A program made the translations under genes and the position numbers. The notes below the pieces were generated by a model. The model saw only the letters and a program-made list of their open reading frames with translations. It was not told where the DNA came from and did no database searches. From Verrucomicrobiia bacterium (lineage in GTDB: Bacteria > Verrucomicrobiota > Verrucomicrobiia > Limisphaerales > UBA9464), in the NCBI GenBank assembly GCA_019634635.1, contig JAHCBB010000024.1, forward strand, positions 1-64,000: a DNA stretch of 64,000 nucleotides, written 5' to 3'. Shown here one piece after another: positions 8,039 to 16,175 of this stretch; positions within the stretch are counted from its first letter, which is position 1, and the number at the start of each line of letters is the position of its first letter.

Positions 8039-9728
8039 GGCGGCGGTCGGGGGCCGCCCGGGGACTGCGGGGACGGAAGGGCGCCGATGGACGGCCGGGC
8101 GGGGATGGATTGCGGTCCTGGCCCTCGGCATCGCGTTCGCCGCCGCGCCACCCGTGGGCGGCAATGAAGCCGGCAAGGTGGCGGTCCTGTTCAACGCCAA
8201 TGCACCGCGCTCCCGGGACGTGGCGGAGTTCTATGCCCGGCAGCGGGGGGTCCCCGAGGCGCAGGTCATCGGACTGGAGTGCGGATCGGACACCCTGATC
8301 AGCCGACAGGCGTTTGACGCCGAAATCGTGGCACCCTTGCGGCGGATTCTGGCGGAACGCGGGCTGGCCCAGTTCGACAGCGGGCAGCCGTCGCGCATGA
8401 CCGGCACGAAGATCCGGTACCTGGTGACCGTGTACGGCATGCCGTACCGGATCCTTCATGATCCCCAGCTGGTGGAGGAGGGGGCGGCGAGCCTGCCGGA
8501 CACCCTCAAGAACAACGGAGCCGCGGTGGATGCCGACCTGATGCTGCTGCCCGCGCCGGTCGCCCTCACCCTGGCCGGACCGATCCAGAATCCGCACTAC
8601 GCCTCCACCAACGCGGCGGCGATCCGTCCGGAGGCCGGATTGTTCCTGGTGTCGCGTTTGGATGGGCCGACGCCGGAGCTGGCGATGGGGCTGGTGACCC
8701 AGGCGATGGAAGCCGATCGGGACGGGTTGTGGGGGCGTGCCTACCTGGATCTGCGCGGATTGAAGGACGGTTCGTACAAGCTGGGTGACGAATGGCTGGC
8801 CAGCGCGGAGGCCACCTGCCGCCTCCTGGGATTTGAAACGGAGGTGGACCGGAATGAGGCGACCTTCCCGGTCGGTTTCCCGATGTCCGACATCGGCATC
8901 TACGCCGGCTGGTACGATGCAAACGTGTCCGGACCCTTCACGCTCCCGACGGTGGATTTTCGGACGGGGGCCATCGCCTATCACATCCATTCCTACTCTG
9001 CGTTCGACCCGAGAAGTCCCAGCCAGAACTGGGTGGGTCCGCTGGTGGCCAAGGGGGCCACGGTGACCCTGGGTTGTGTGGACGAGCCCTACCTGCAGAT
9101 GACACCCAACTTCGGCGCGTTTCTGTCCCGCCTGGCGCTGGGCATGAACTTCGCGGAGGCCGGGCTGGTCGGGCAGCCGGTGCTCTCGTGGCAGACCGTG
9201 CTCATCGGGGATCCCCTTTACCGGCCGTTTTCGCCCGATCTGTACGCCCGCTCGCAGGAGCTGGAGCGCACCGGAAGTCCCCTGCTGTCGTGGTCCATCC
9301 TGCACCGGGTGAATTTCTTCCTGCAGAACGGCGGCGACGTGGGGCGTGCCCTCGGGGACCTGGAGACGCTTTCGAACGCCGCGACCAATGTGGTGCTGGC
9401 CTCCAAGGTGGCCCGGCTGTACGCGGACCGTTCGCGACTCCGGCAGTCCGTCACCTGGGGGCGCCGGGCGCTCGATGCCGGCGGCACTCCTGCCGAACGG
9501 GCGCGCCTCTACCTGGAGATCGCAGACTGGCAGCGCATCCTCGACCAATCGGCCGACGCGTATGCGACGTTGCAGGCGTTTGTGAAGGAATTTCCCGGGC
9601 ATCCCGACCTGCTGGCCGTCCGGAGACAACAACTGGGATATGCGAGGGATCTCGACCGAAAGGACGACATCCCGTTCCTCAAGGCGGAGGTGGACCGACT
9701 GACGCCCCCCAAGCCGCCGGGGAACTGA
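8010..9728 (+). CDS. TIGR03790 family exported protein
   Basis: A ~572-residue protein of the uncharacterised TIGR03790 family, seen mainly in Verrucomicrobiota, Planctomycetota and Acidobacteriota. A hydrophobic stretch WIAVLALGIAFAAAPP (~residues 30-45) looks like a signal peptide. Family-like segments follow: VLFNANAPRSRDVAEFYARQ, YLVTVYGMPYRI, NPHYAST, and GATVTLGCVDEPYL. The C-terminal ~150 residues look helical and TPR-like. The start is uncertain: ATG 8010 and ATG 7992 both lie inside cmk; 8010 gives the shorter N-terminus. No enzymatic role is established for the family. Confidence 0.75.
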   Translation: MWSSDLDCNEAAVGGRPGTAGTEGRRWTAGRGWIAVLALGIAFAAAPPVGGNEAGKVAVLFNANAPRSRDVAEFYARQRGVPEAQVIGLECGSDTLISRQAFDAEIVAPLRRILAERGLAQFDSGQPSRMTGTKIRYLVTVYGMPYRILHDPQLVEEGAASLPDTLKNNGAAVDADLMLLPAPVALTLAGPIQNPHYASTNAAAIRPEAGLFLVSRLDGPTPELAMGLVTQAMEADRDGLWGRAYLDLRGLKDGSYKLGDEWLASAEATCRLLGFETEVDRNEATFPVGFPMSDIGIYAGWYDANVSGPFTLPTVDFRTGAIAYHIHSYSAFDPRSPSQNWVGPLVAKGATVTLGCVDEPYLQMTPNFGAFLSRLALGMNFAEAGLVGQPVLSWQTVLIGDPLYRPFSPDLYARSQELERTGSPLLSWSILHRVNFFLQNGGDVGRALGDLETLSNAATNVVLASKVARLYADRSRLRQSVTWGRRALDAGGTPAERARLYLEIADWQRILDQSADAYATLQAFVKEFPGHPDLLAVRRQQLGYARDLDRKDDIPFLKAEVDRLTPPKPPGN

Positions 9729-9749
9729 ACCCGGCGCAGGCGTCGGGCA

Positions 9750-12700
9750 TCATCGGGCGCGAATGCCCTCGGTGCGGACGACGGCGGACCGGCACCCCGC
9801 GGGCCACGTGAACTCCTGAACCCGGCCGCCCGGCCAGCGGACCTCCAATCCGGTCGGTGTCTCCGGCGTGGCGAGGACCACGGTGGCATCGTCCTGGGAG
9901 CGGAAACCGGCGCCGGCATGAATCTCACGTGCGGGTCCGCGGCGATCCCCCATTCGGAGCCGCAGCACTGCGCCCACTGCAGTGGGATTTTCGGGTGGAC
10001 CTTCCACGGTCACCCGCACCCCGGGGACGCCCCGGACGTTTCGGAAAATGCGGGGCGGCCCGGAGTGCTGCCCCACGGCGAGATCCGGTCGCCCATCCCC
10101 ATCGGCGTCTGCGACGGCGCTCCCGCGTTGTTCGCCGGACATTCGGATGCCTGATTCCAGGGGCCCCAGTGCCCGAAAGCCCCCGCGGCCATCACCGAGC
10201 AGGAGCAGTCCAACTCCGGCATCCTGGCGGGACGTCTCGGGATCCACGCCGAAGAAGTTTTGGGCGAGAAAAAGATCCTCATTCCCGTCGCCATCGAAGT
10301 CGGCCACCGAGACTCCGAAGGCCGGCGTCCATTGCGCCTCCATGGGGAGCGGATGTCCCTCGAAGCGTCCGCCCCGGTTGAGAAACACCATCGAATCGAA
10401 GGTGTCCGCGTGGAGGGTCTGCCCCTGGGCCGCTGACGGTCCGAGGAGTTGTTCAATGTCGAGGCGCCCAAAGTCCCGAAACGTGGGTGCCCGGTCCGCC
10501 AGCGCGGGCATCGCCCCGAGGAGGGCCCTCCGCGAGCGCCACGGGCTGCGTCGTCCCGTGAGTGGATCGGTCGAAACCAACAGGGGATGGACCACTCCCG
10601 GCTCGCCGAACTCTCCGAAGACCAGTTCCACCGGGGCCGGACGGAACTCCGGGCCGGCAGGCGTCTGGTCGAGGCGCCAGTTGCGTCCCCAGTTGGATGC
10701 CACCAGATCCAGGCGGCCATCCCCGTCGAAATCCCCCGTCGTCACGCCGTTCCAGAGACCGCGCCATCGGTCCAGCCCCGACGCGGCGGTGGCGTCCACC
10801 CAGGTCCCGCCGTCGTTCCGGAAACACCGGAGGCTGTCCCATTCGCAGGCCAGGATGAGATCCGGGTCGCCGTCGCCATCCACGTCCGTGAATACCGCGC
10901 CATTCACGCGGAGGCCGTCGGAAATCACCGCGGGATCGGTCCATTCCCCGTCCTTCCCGCGAAATATCCGGGTGCGGCCCGGCTCCGGATAGCGGCCGGC
11001 CCGAACCCGCCCGCCCACCAGAAGATCGAGGTGACCGTCGCGGTCCACATCCGCCAACGCGAGCGGACCGGTGCTCGTGCCCTCGGATGGCGTGGCGGGC
11101 GTCGTTGGGGTGGTCGCACCCAGGATGGCGAAGGGGGGCGTATTGGACAGGGCCTGCTCCCACGAGGAGATCCCGGCCACGAGTTGTGGCGTTCCCCGGG
11201 GCCGGGGAAGGATCAGCACGCTGGTGAGGTCGTGGCCCGCATCCGGTCCGGGTTTTGCGCGGAATCCGGCGGCGCCTTCGTTGCGGAATTGCATCCACCC
11301 ACCGCCTCCGGCCCCGGCCACGATCAGGTCGGGCGCGCCATCTCCATCGGCATCCCCCCAGCTGATTCCGGGGCTCTCGTTGCTGAGACGGCGGTGGAGC
11401 AACGGTTGGCGGTCGAATTCTCCGGAGGGGCGGACCGCGTCGTTCGTGGCGCCGTGGACGGGAAACTCACCGAACAGCGGGGGCGGGGGGGCTGGTGCCG
11501 CGGCGGGTTCGAGGGTGTCCACCTCCTCGATGGTCACCACGTGGTTGGCAGGCACCGCCGGCACCACGCTGCGACGTCCGCTGCGCCAGGTGACCTCGAT
11601 CTCCAGGGCCGGCGCGTCACCGGCGGCGAACACCCGGAGCGCTTCGTCGCCCGACAGATAGCGTCCGCCGGCGATCATCGCCTGGGTCTGGGTCACGGGG
11701 CCTCCAGTGACGCGGATCCGTCCGCCGATGCCCGCGGTGTTGGCTCGGGCGCCGCGAAGGCGGACGGCCAGGCGGGGCGCGGTCGTGTCATTGCGCAGCA
11801 GGCGGGCGGGCGCGTGGAGCGTGTTGATGACCACGTCGAGGTCGCCGTCGTTGTCGAGATCGCCAAACGCCATGCCGTGGGCGATCCCGCGCTGATCGAA
11901 TCCCCAGTCGCGGCTCCGGTCCTCAAACGTCAGGTCGCGCCGGTTTCGGAAGGCCAGCGAGGGCGCCGGACGCCGCGGCATGCCGGACAGGCCTTGGAGC
12001 CGGCGCTCCGGGGACCGCCAGCTCCCGGACCGGATGATCCCCTCCTGGACGTCGGCATCCTGCACGTCGTGGTTGTTGCCCGTGGTCATCAGGAGGTCCT
12101 CCCAGCCGTCCAAGTCCACGTCGAGGAAGGCCACGGACCAGGTCCAATCCGTGGCGGCCAGCCCTGCCCACTGGGCGATTTCCGCCCACGTGCCGTCGCC
12201 CCGTGAGAGCTGCAGTGTGTTCCGGGGCGCCTCCGGACGGAACTCCGGGTGGTCCACGGGCCAGCGAACGACGGAATCGAGGGTGTCCGGACGCTGCCGC
12301 GCGCGGTCTTCACGGGAGGGACTGAGCATTTCGCCGACAAAGAAATCGTCGTGGCCGTCGCGATTGATGTCGGCGGCGTCCATGGACATCGAGGACAGGC
12401 TGATGGTGCGCAGCGCCGTGCGGCCGGCGGCCTGGAAGCGGCGGCCGCCCTGGTTCAGCCAGAGGCGGTCCGGCCAGTAAACGAAGTCATTGCAGACGTA
12501 GAGGTCGGGGAGGTGATCGCCGTTGAGGTCGCGGAACATCACGGCCAGGCCCCAGTCGCGCGGTGGTTCCTGAAGGGCTTCACCCGATTCGTCGAGAAAC
12601 ACCCCGACGTTCCACGGGGCCACGACGAAATGGGTCCCGCCCCGGCTGATGTAGAGTGCGTCCGCCTCGCCGCGCTCCAGCACCGACACGCCGCCCGAAA

Positions 12701-13481
12701 GCGTGGGCACGCCGGCGAACCGGTCGCGCGGTTCGATCACCGTGCCGCCGTCGGCCAGAACACGGGATTCGATCCTGACACCCATGGGCGGGTCATGGAA
12801 GGTATCCGTGCGGTAATGGGCGACGTAGAGGTCCAGATCGCCATCGCCGTCCACATCGGCAAGGGCCATGGAGGTGGCCCCTGAGTCTCGCATCAGGCCT
12901 GGGTCCGGAGCCTCGGTGAAGCGGGCGTGTCCGTCGTTGTAGAACGCGCGGGTGCCACCTCCGAGGCTGTTGACCAGCAGATCCAGATCGCCGTCGCCGT
13001 CAAGGTCCACCAGCACGCAGCCGGTGGAAAACTGGCGGGGACATGCGACGCCGGCCGCTTCGGTGATGTCCTCGAACCGCCAGTCGCCGAGGTTCCGGTA
13101 CAGGACGTTGTCGCCCTCCAGAGAGCAGAAATAGACATCCACCCGGCCGTCGCCGTCCACGTCCCCCAGCGCCACGCCCGATCCCAGCTCCAGCAGGCGG
13201 TTCTGGGCAACGGTGGCGTCGGACAGGCGGTTGGTGAACTGGACGCCGGTTCGATCCGGTGGCAGCAGGGTGAAGCCGGGGCCCGGGCGTGGTCCCGCGA
13301 CGGGGAAGACGGGACTGAGGTGAACTCCCGGTCGGGAAGTCCCGTTTGAGGGCGCTTCCGCCCCGACCCGTGGCCAGGCGGCGAGCAGAGCGCAGAGCCA
13401 TCCGGCGCCCAAGGCGCGGTGCAGCCGCAGCGGCAGGGACAGGGCGCGGGCGGGGACCGGGCGGTGCGCGGTACAGTTCAC
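9750..13481 (-). CDS. Exported FG-GAP/VCBS repeat protein with two ASPIC/UnbV-type domains
   Basis: A 1243-residue protein with an N-terminal signal-like segment (GAGWLCALLAAWPRVGAEA, ~residues 22-41). It carries many calcium-binding FG-GAP/VCBS-type repeats with D-x-D-x-D-G-x-x-D loops, for example ALGDVDGDGRVDVYFCS, VDLDGDGDLDLLVNS and FGDLDNDGDLDVVIN. An ASPIC/UnbV-like segment closes the first half (EIEVTWRSGRRSVVPAVP, ~residue 640). A second set of repeats ends in another (LEVRWPGGRVQEFTWPAG, C-terminus). The layout looks like a tandem duplication of a CRTAC1/UnbV-type protein. Such proteins are beta-propeller-like and probably bind ligands outside the cell. GTG 13481 is chosen because sequence further upstream is repeat-derived. 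Convergent with the TIGR03790 gene, 21 bp apart. Confidence 0.85.
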   Translation of the reverse strand: MNCTAHRPVPARALSLPLRLHRALGAGWLCALLAAWPRVGAEAPSNGTSRPGVHLSPVFPVAGPRPGPGFTLLPPDRTGVQFTNRLSDATVAQNRLLELGSGVALGDVDGDGRVDVYFCSLEGDNVLYRNLGDWRFEDITEAAGVACPRQFSTGCVLVDLDGDGDLDLLVNSLGGGTRAFYNDGHARFTEAPDPGLMRDSGATSMALADVDGDGDLDLYVAHYRTDTFHDPPMGVRIESRVLADGGTVIEPRDRFAGVPTLSGGVSVLERGEADALYISRGGTHFVVAPWNVGVFLDESGEALQEPPRDWGLAVMFRDLNGDHLPDLYVCNDFVYWPDRLWLNQGGRRFQAAGRTALRTISLSSMSMDAADINRDGHDDFFVGEMLSPSREDRARQRPDTLDSVVRWPVDHPEFRPEAPRNTLQLSRGDGTWAEIAQWAGLAATDWTWSVAFLDVDLDGWEDLLMTTGNNHDVQDADVQEGIIRSGSWRSPERRLQGLSGMPRRPAPSLAFRNRRDLTFEDRSRDWGFDQRGIAHGMAFGDLDNDGDLDVVINTLHAPARLLRNDTTAPRLAVRLRGARANTAGIGGRIRVTGGPVTQTQAMIAGGRYLSGDEALRVFAAGDAPALEIEVTWRSGRRSVVPAVPANHVVTIEEVDTLEPAAAPAPPPPLFGEFPVHGATNDAVRPSGEFDRQPLLHRRLSNESPGISWGDADGDGAPDLIVAGAGGGGWMQFRNEGAAGFRAKPGPDAGHDLTSVLILPRPRGTPQLVAGISSWEQALSNTPPFAILGATTPTTPATPSEGTSTGPLALADVDRDGHLDLLVGGRVRAGRYPEPGRTRIFRGKDGEWTDPAVISDGLRVNGAVFTDVDGDGDPDLILACEWDSLRCFRNDGGTWVDATAASGLDRWRGLWNGVTTGDFDGDGRLDLVASNWGRNWRLDQTPAGPEFRPAPVELVFGEFGEPGVVHPLLVSTDPLTGRRSPWRSRRALLGAMPALADRAPTFRDFGRLDIEQLLGPSAAQGQTLHADTFDSMVFLNRGGRFEGHPLPMEAQWTPAFGVSVADFDGDGNEDLFLAQNFFGVDPETSRQDAGVGLLLLGDGRGGFRALGPLESGIRMSGEQRGSAVADADGDGRPDLAVGQHSGPPRIFRNVRGVPGVRVTVEGPPENPTAVGAVLRLRMGDRRGPAREIHAGAGFRSQDDATVVLATPETPTGLEVRWPGGRVQEFTWPAGCRSAVVRTEGIRAR

Positions 13482-13612
13482 TGCGGGGGAGTTGTCCGCG
13501 ACGCTACGGACGGACTCACGCCTGGCAAAGCCCCAAGATGCCAGCCTGGCGACCCACCACTGACCTGTCCCTCCATGGTGAGGTTCCGGGGGGGCGATGG
13601 GTGAGCTGGTGG

Positions 13613-13930
13613 GGCAACTCCCGGCGAGCCGCGGGTAGGTGGAGTTGCCACGCGTTGGGGTCGTGGTTGCGCGAACGGCTCGTGAGGACCCTCGTACCCC
13701 CACCGATTTACCCCCGGTGGGGCGAGACTCCCGGCGAGCCGTGGGTAGGTGGAGTTGCCACGCGTTGGGGTCGTGGTTGCGCGAACGGCTCGTGAGGACC
13801 CTCGCCCCACCGATTTACCTCCGGTGGGGTGAGACTCCCGGCGAGCCGTACGGGCAACCTGGTGCCTGGCCCGTGGGGACTGCATACGCGGACGGCGCGG
13901 CAGGAGCCTTGCCCCACCGATATCACCGGA
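13613..13930. repeat. Second palindromic repeat family, copy 2 (tandem duplicate)
   Basis: The same unit as 3889-4178. Here the block from CTCCCGGCGAGCCG through GTGGAGTTGCCACGCGTTGG to GCGAACGGCTCGTGAGGACC occurs twice (starting near 13618 and 13728), each followed by the CCACCGATTTACC-CCGGTGGGG hairpin. The GCATACGCGGACGGCGCGG tail follows. A further short direct repeat, CTGACCTGTCCCTC/TTGACCTGTCCCTC, flanks the block at ~13560 and ~13985. It separates the FG-GAP gene from rhaA, the two being divergent. Confidence 0.8.
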
Positions 13931-14074
13931 TCGTGGGGCTCCAACGCCCACTCCCGTGGTGGGTACGAGACTCCGGGCCCACCATTGACCTGTCCCTCTG
14001 TTGTCGGATTGTGCGACTGGAAGCCTGGCCCGCGGCATTGCCCGGGGAGTCCGGGCCGGGAAGAATGGCCCCAC

Positions 14075-15346
14075 ATGTCCCGGCCCTCCTCCTCGCGTGG
14101 CATCGCCCGGTCGTTTCAAATCGCCCGTGACCGCTACGCGGGCCACGGTGTGTCCGTGGAGTGCGCCATGACGGCCCTGGGACGGATCCCGGTGTCGCTG
14201 CATTGCTGGCAGGGGGATGATGTTCGGGGATTTGAACCCGGTGCCGGAACTCTGGATGGGGGCCTCGCCGTCACCGGTGCGTATCCGGGTCGTGCCCGCA
14301 CCGTGGATCAGTTGCGCGCGGACCTCGATCAGGCACTCGCCCTGATCCCGGGCCGGCACCGGATCAGCCTGCACGCCTCCTACGGTGAATTCGGGGGCGG
14401 CCGGGTGGACCGCGACGCCATTGAAGCGCGGCATTATGCAGGATGGATGGATTGGGCGCGCGTCCGCACCCTCGGCATGGACTTCAACCCCACCTGCTTT
14501 GCCCATCCCAAGGCCTCGGGCGGCCTGACGTTGTCGCATCCGGATGCCGGGATCCGGGACTTCTGGATCGAACATTGCCGCCGCGCCCGCGCCATTGGGG
14601 CGGGGATGGGGCAGACGCTTGGTGGTGTTTGCGTGACGAACCTGTGGATTCCCGACGGCTTCAAGGACACGCCGGCGGACCGCGTCGCACCGAGGGAACG
14701 TCTGGTGGAATCCCTGGACGCCGTCTTCCGGCGTCCGCTGCCGGCGCGTCATCACCGCGATTCGGTGGAACCTAAGCTCTTCGGCATAGGCGCCGAAAGC
14801 TGCACCGTGGGCTCGCATGAGCTGCTTCTGGGCTATGCGCTGACGCGCCGGAAGCTCCTGTGTCTGGACCTGGGCCATTTTCATCCCACGGAATCGGTCG
14901 CCGACAAGCTCTCGGCGCTGCGCCCCTTCTTCCCTGAACTGCTGCTGCACGTCAGCCGCGGGGTGCGCTGGGACAGCGACCACGTCGCCACGGGAACCGA
15001 CGAGCTGGCGCTTGTGGCGCGTGAGGCCGTGATGGGTGGCGTGGACCGGATCCGGTTCGGACTCGACTATTTCGATGCGAGCATCAACCGGATCGCGGCC
15101 TGGGTGATTGGCGCCCGGGCGCTGTTGCGATGCCTGCTGGCTGCGCTCCTGGAGCCACCCGCAATCCGTGAGGCGGAGCAGGCGGGTGATTTTACGGCGC
15201 GGCTGGTGCATCAGGAGGAGGCCCGCGCCCTTCCCGTGGGCGCGATCTGGGACCACTACTGCGAACGCTCCGGTGTCCCAGCGGGCGGTGGCTGGCTCGC
15301 CGTGGTTCAACGGTACGAGCGCGACGTCCTTTCCCGGAGGCACTGA
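14075..15346 (+). CDS. rhaA: L-rhamnose isomerase
   Basis: Interconverts L-rhamnose and L-rhamnulose with Mn2+. The 423-residue protein matches the usual ~419-residue length. It carries VSVECAMTALGRIPVSLHCW at the start, LHASYGEF near 95, DFNPTCFAHPK near 135, GIGAESCTVGSHELLLGYAL near 235 and LCLDLGHFHPTE near 265. These are the metal and substrate ligand regions of the TIM barrel. ATG 14075 gives the family N-terminus (RDRYAGHGV follows at ~residue 17). No rhamnulokinase, aldolase or transporter is in the window, so it appears to be a solitary gene. It is preceded by the second palindromic repeat family. Confidence 0.92.
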   Translation: MSRPSSSRGIARSFQIARDRYAGHGVSVECAMTALGRIPVSLHCWQGDDVRGFEPGAGTLDGGLAVTGAYPGRARTVDQLRADLDQALALIPGRHRISLHASYGEFGGGRVDRDAIEARHYAGWMDWARVRTLGMDFNPTCFAHPKASGGLTLSHPDAGIRDFWIEHCRRARAIGAGMGQTLGGVCVTNLWIPDGFKDTPADRVAPRERLVESLDAVFRRPLPARHHRDSVEPKLFGIGAESCTVGSHELLLGYALTRRKLLCLDLGHFHPTESVADKLSALRPFFPELLLHVSRGVRWDSDHVATGTDELALVAREAVMGGVDRIRFGLDYFDASINRIAAWVIGARALLRCLLAALLEPPAIREAEQAGDFTARLVHQEEARALPVGAIWDHYCERSGVPAGGGWLAVVQRYERDVLSRRH

Positions 15347-15374
15347 GCGGACCGCACCCCAACACCCCCTCAAG

Positions 15375-15845
15375 CCTTGCCGGAGCCATGCCTTCCTCCT
15401 GCGGCGGATGGATCGCTACCACCACCGGATTGCGGATCGCTACGGATGCCGGGTCGCCAGCCTGGCCGTGCTGGGGGATACCGAGCCCGGTTGGTGGCCC
15501 GGGGTTTATCGGGAGGACCTGTGGGGATGTTCGCTGACGTTCGATTACCCGTGCTGCAAGCTGCTGGATTTCGGGGCGGCCGAACTGGACGCCGCCGCCG
15601 TAACAAATCCCGCCGCCGTGATGATCGCGGCGCACCTGGCGACCCAGCGGACGGCGGGTGATCCGGCACGGCGGCTTGGAGAGCGATGGGAATTGACCTG
15701 GCGGCTTTACGAGCGGGGCTACGGAAAGCGGGACATTTTAGAACTTTACCGGTTGCTGGACTGGCTGATGGCACTACCCGAGGAGCAGACGGTTGATTTC
15801 CATCGCCAACTCCACCAATTCGAGGAGGAGCAAGCCATGCCATAG
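15375..15845 (+). pseudogene. Rpn/PDDEXK-type protein, both ends lost
   Basis: The frame from ~15375 (first internal ATG 15408) reads HRIADRYGCRVASLAVLGD, then WGCSLTFDYPCCKLLDF, then LYERGYGKRDILELYRLLDW and HQFEEEQAMP, then a TAG. This is the middle of an Rpn-family nuclease/transposase-like protein. The N-terminal catalytic part is absent after rhaA. The 3' end stops where MPY became MP-stop (TAC to TAG), seven bases before a REP-like repeat at 15857. The sequence CATGCCATASGTCACGACC is shared with 1431-1450, so this fragment and 1406-1708 are complementary pieces of related genes, each cut by a repeat. Confidence 0.7.
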
Positions 15846-15856
15846 GTCACGACCAT

Positions 15857-16070
15857 CCGCGGTGGCAAAGCGCCAGGGGGCTGGCGCAGTCCAAGACCTG
15901 GCGGCGTGTCGATGGCTTGTGGGGGTCGCGAAGCGTCGTGGAGTGCGGTAGCCCTCTACCGCTTTCCCCCAGGGTTCAACGAACGCGGGAGGAGAAGGAT
16001 GCGCCCCCGACGCGGAAGGAAGCCGCGGTGGCAAAGCGCCAGGGGGCTGGCGCAGTCCAAGACCTGGCGG
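15857..16070. repeat. REP-like repeat, one full 166-bp period
   Basis: It starts with CCGCGGTGGCAAAGCGCCAG. The inverted palindrome GCGCCAG-GGGG-CTGGCGC appears twice, and a head palindrome GCGGTAG-CCCT-CTACCGC begins at ~15945. The unit is near-identical to those of the arrays at 41.6-46.8 kb. Its left border truncates the Rpn-type fragment; its right border lies ~100 bp before the next gene. Confidence 0.85.
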
Positions 16071-16175
16071 ACTCCTGTTCGGCGTCATTGAAGTGGCCGT
16101 GAGGCATTGCTAGGGTCTTCAGTCGCCTTGAGCATCCGTCGGTTGACCCCGATGACGAGGCGGCAAAGAGATCCC

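Noticed and set aside
5171..9728. tyrA-aroA-cmk run as a novel cluster
   Set aside because: Ordinary aromatic amino acid and nucleotide genes with normal motifs; only the overlapping TIGR03790 gene is a little unusual.
10449..12206. 585-codon frame antisense to the FG-GAP gene
   Set aside because: Strong match of the minus strand to FG-GAP/UnbV; the plus frame is low-complexity and results from high GC at third positions.
16098..16116. TGGCCGTGAGGCATTGC upstream of 16176 as a sigma-54 promoter
   Set aside because: The GG-to-GC spacing is 12 rather than 10, so it does not fit the sigma-54 consensus.
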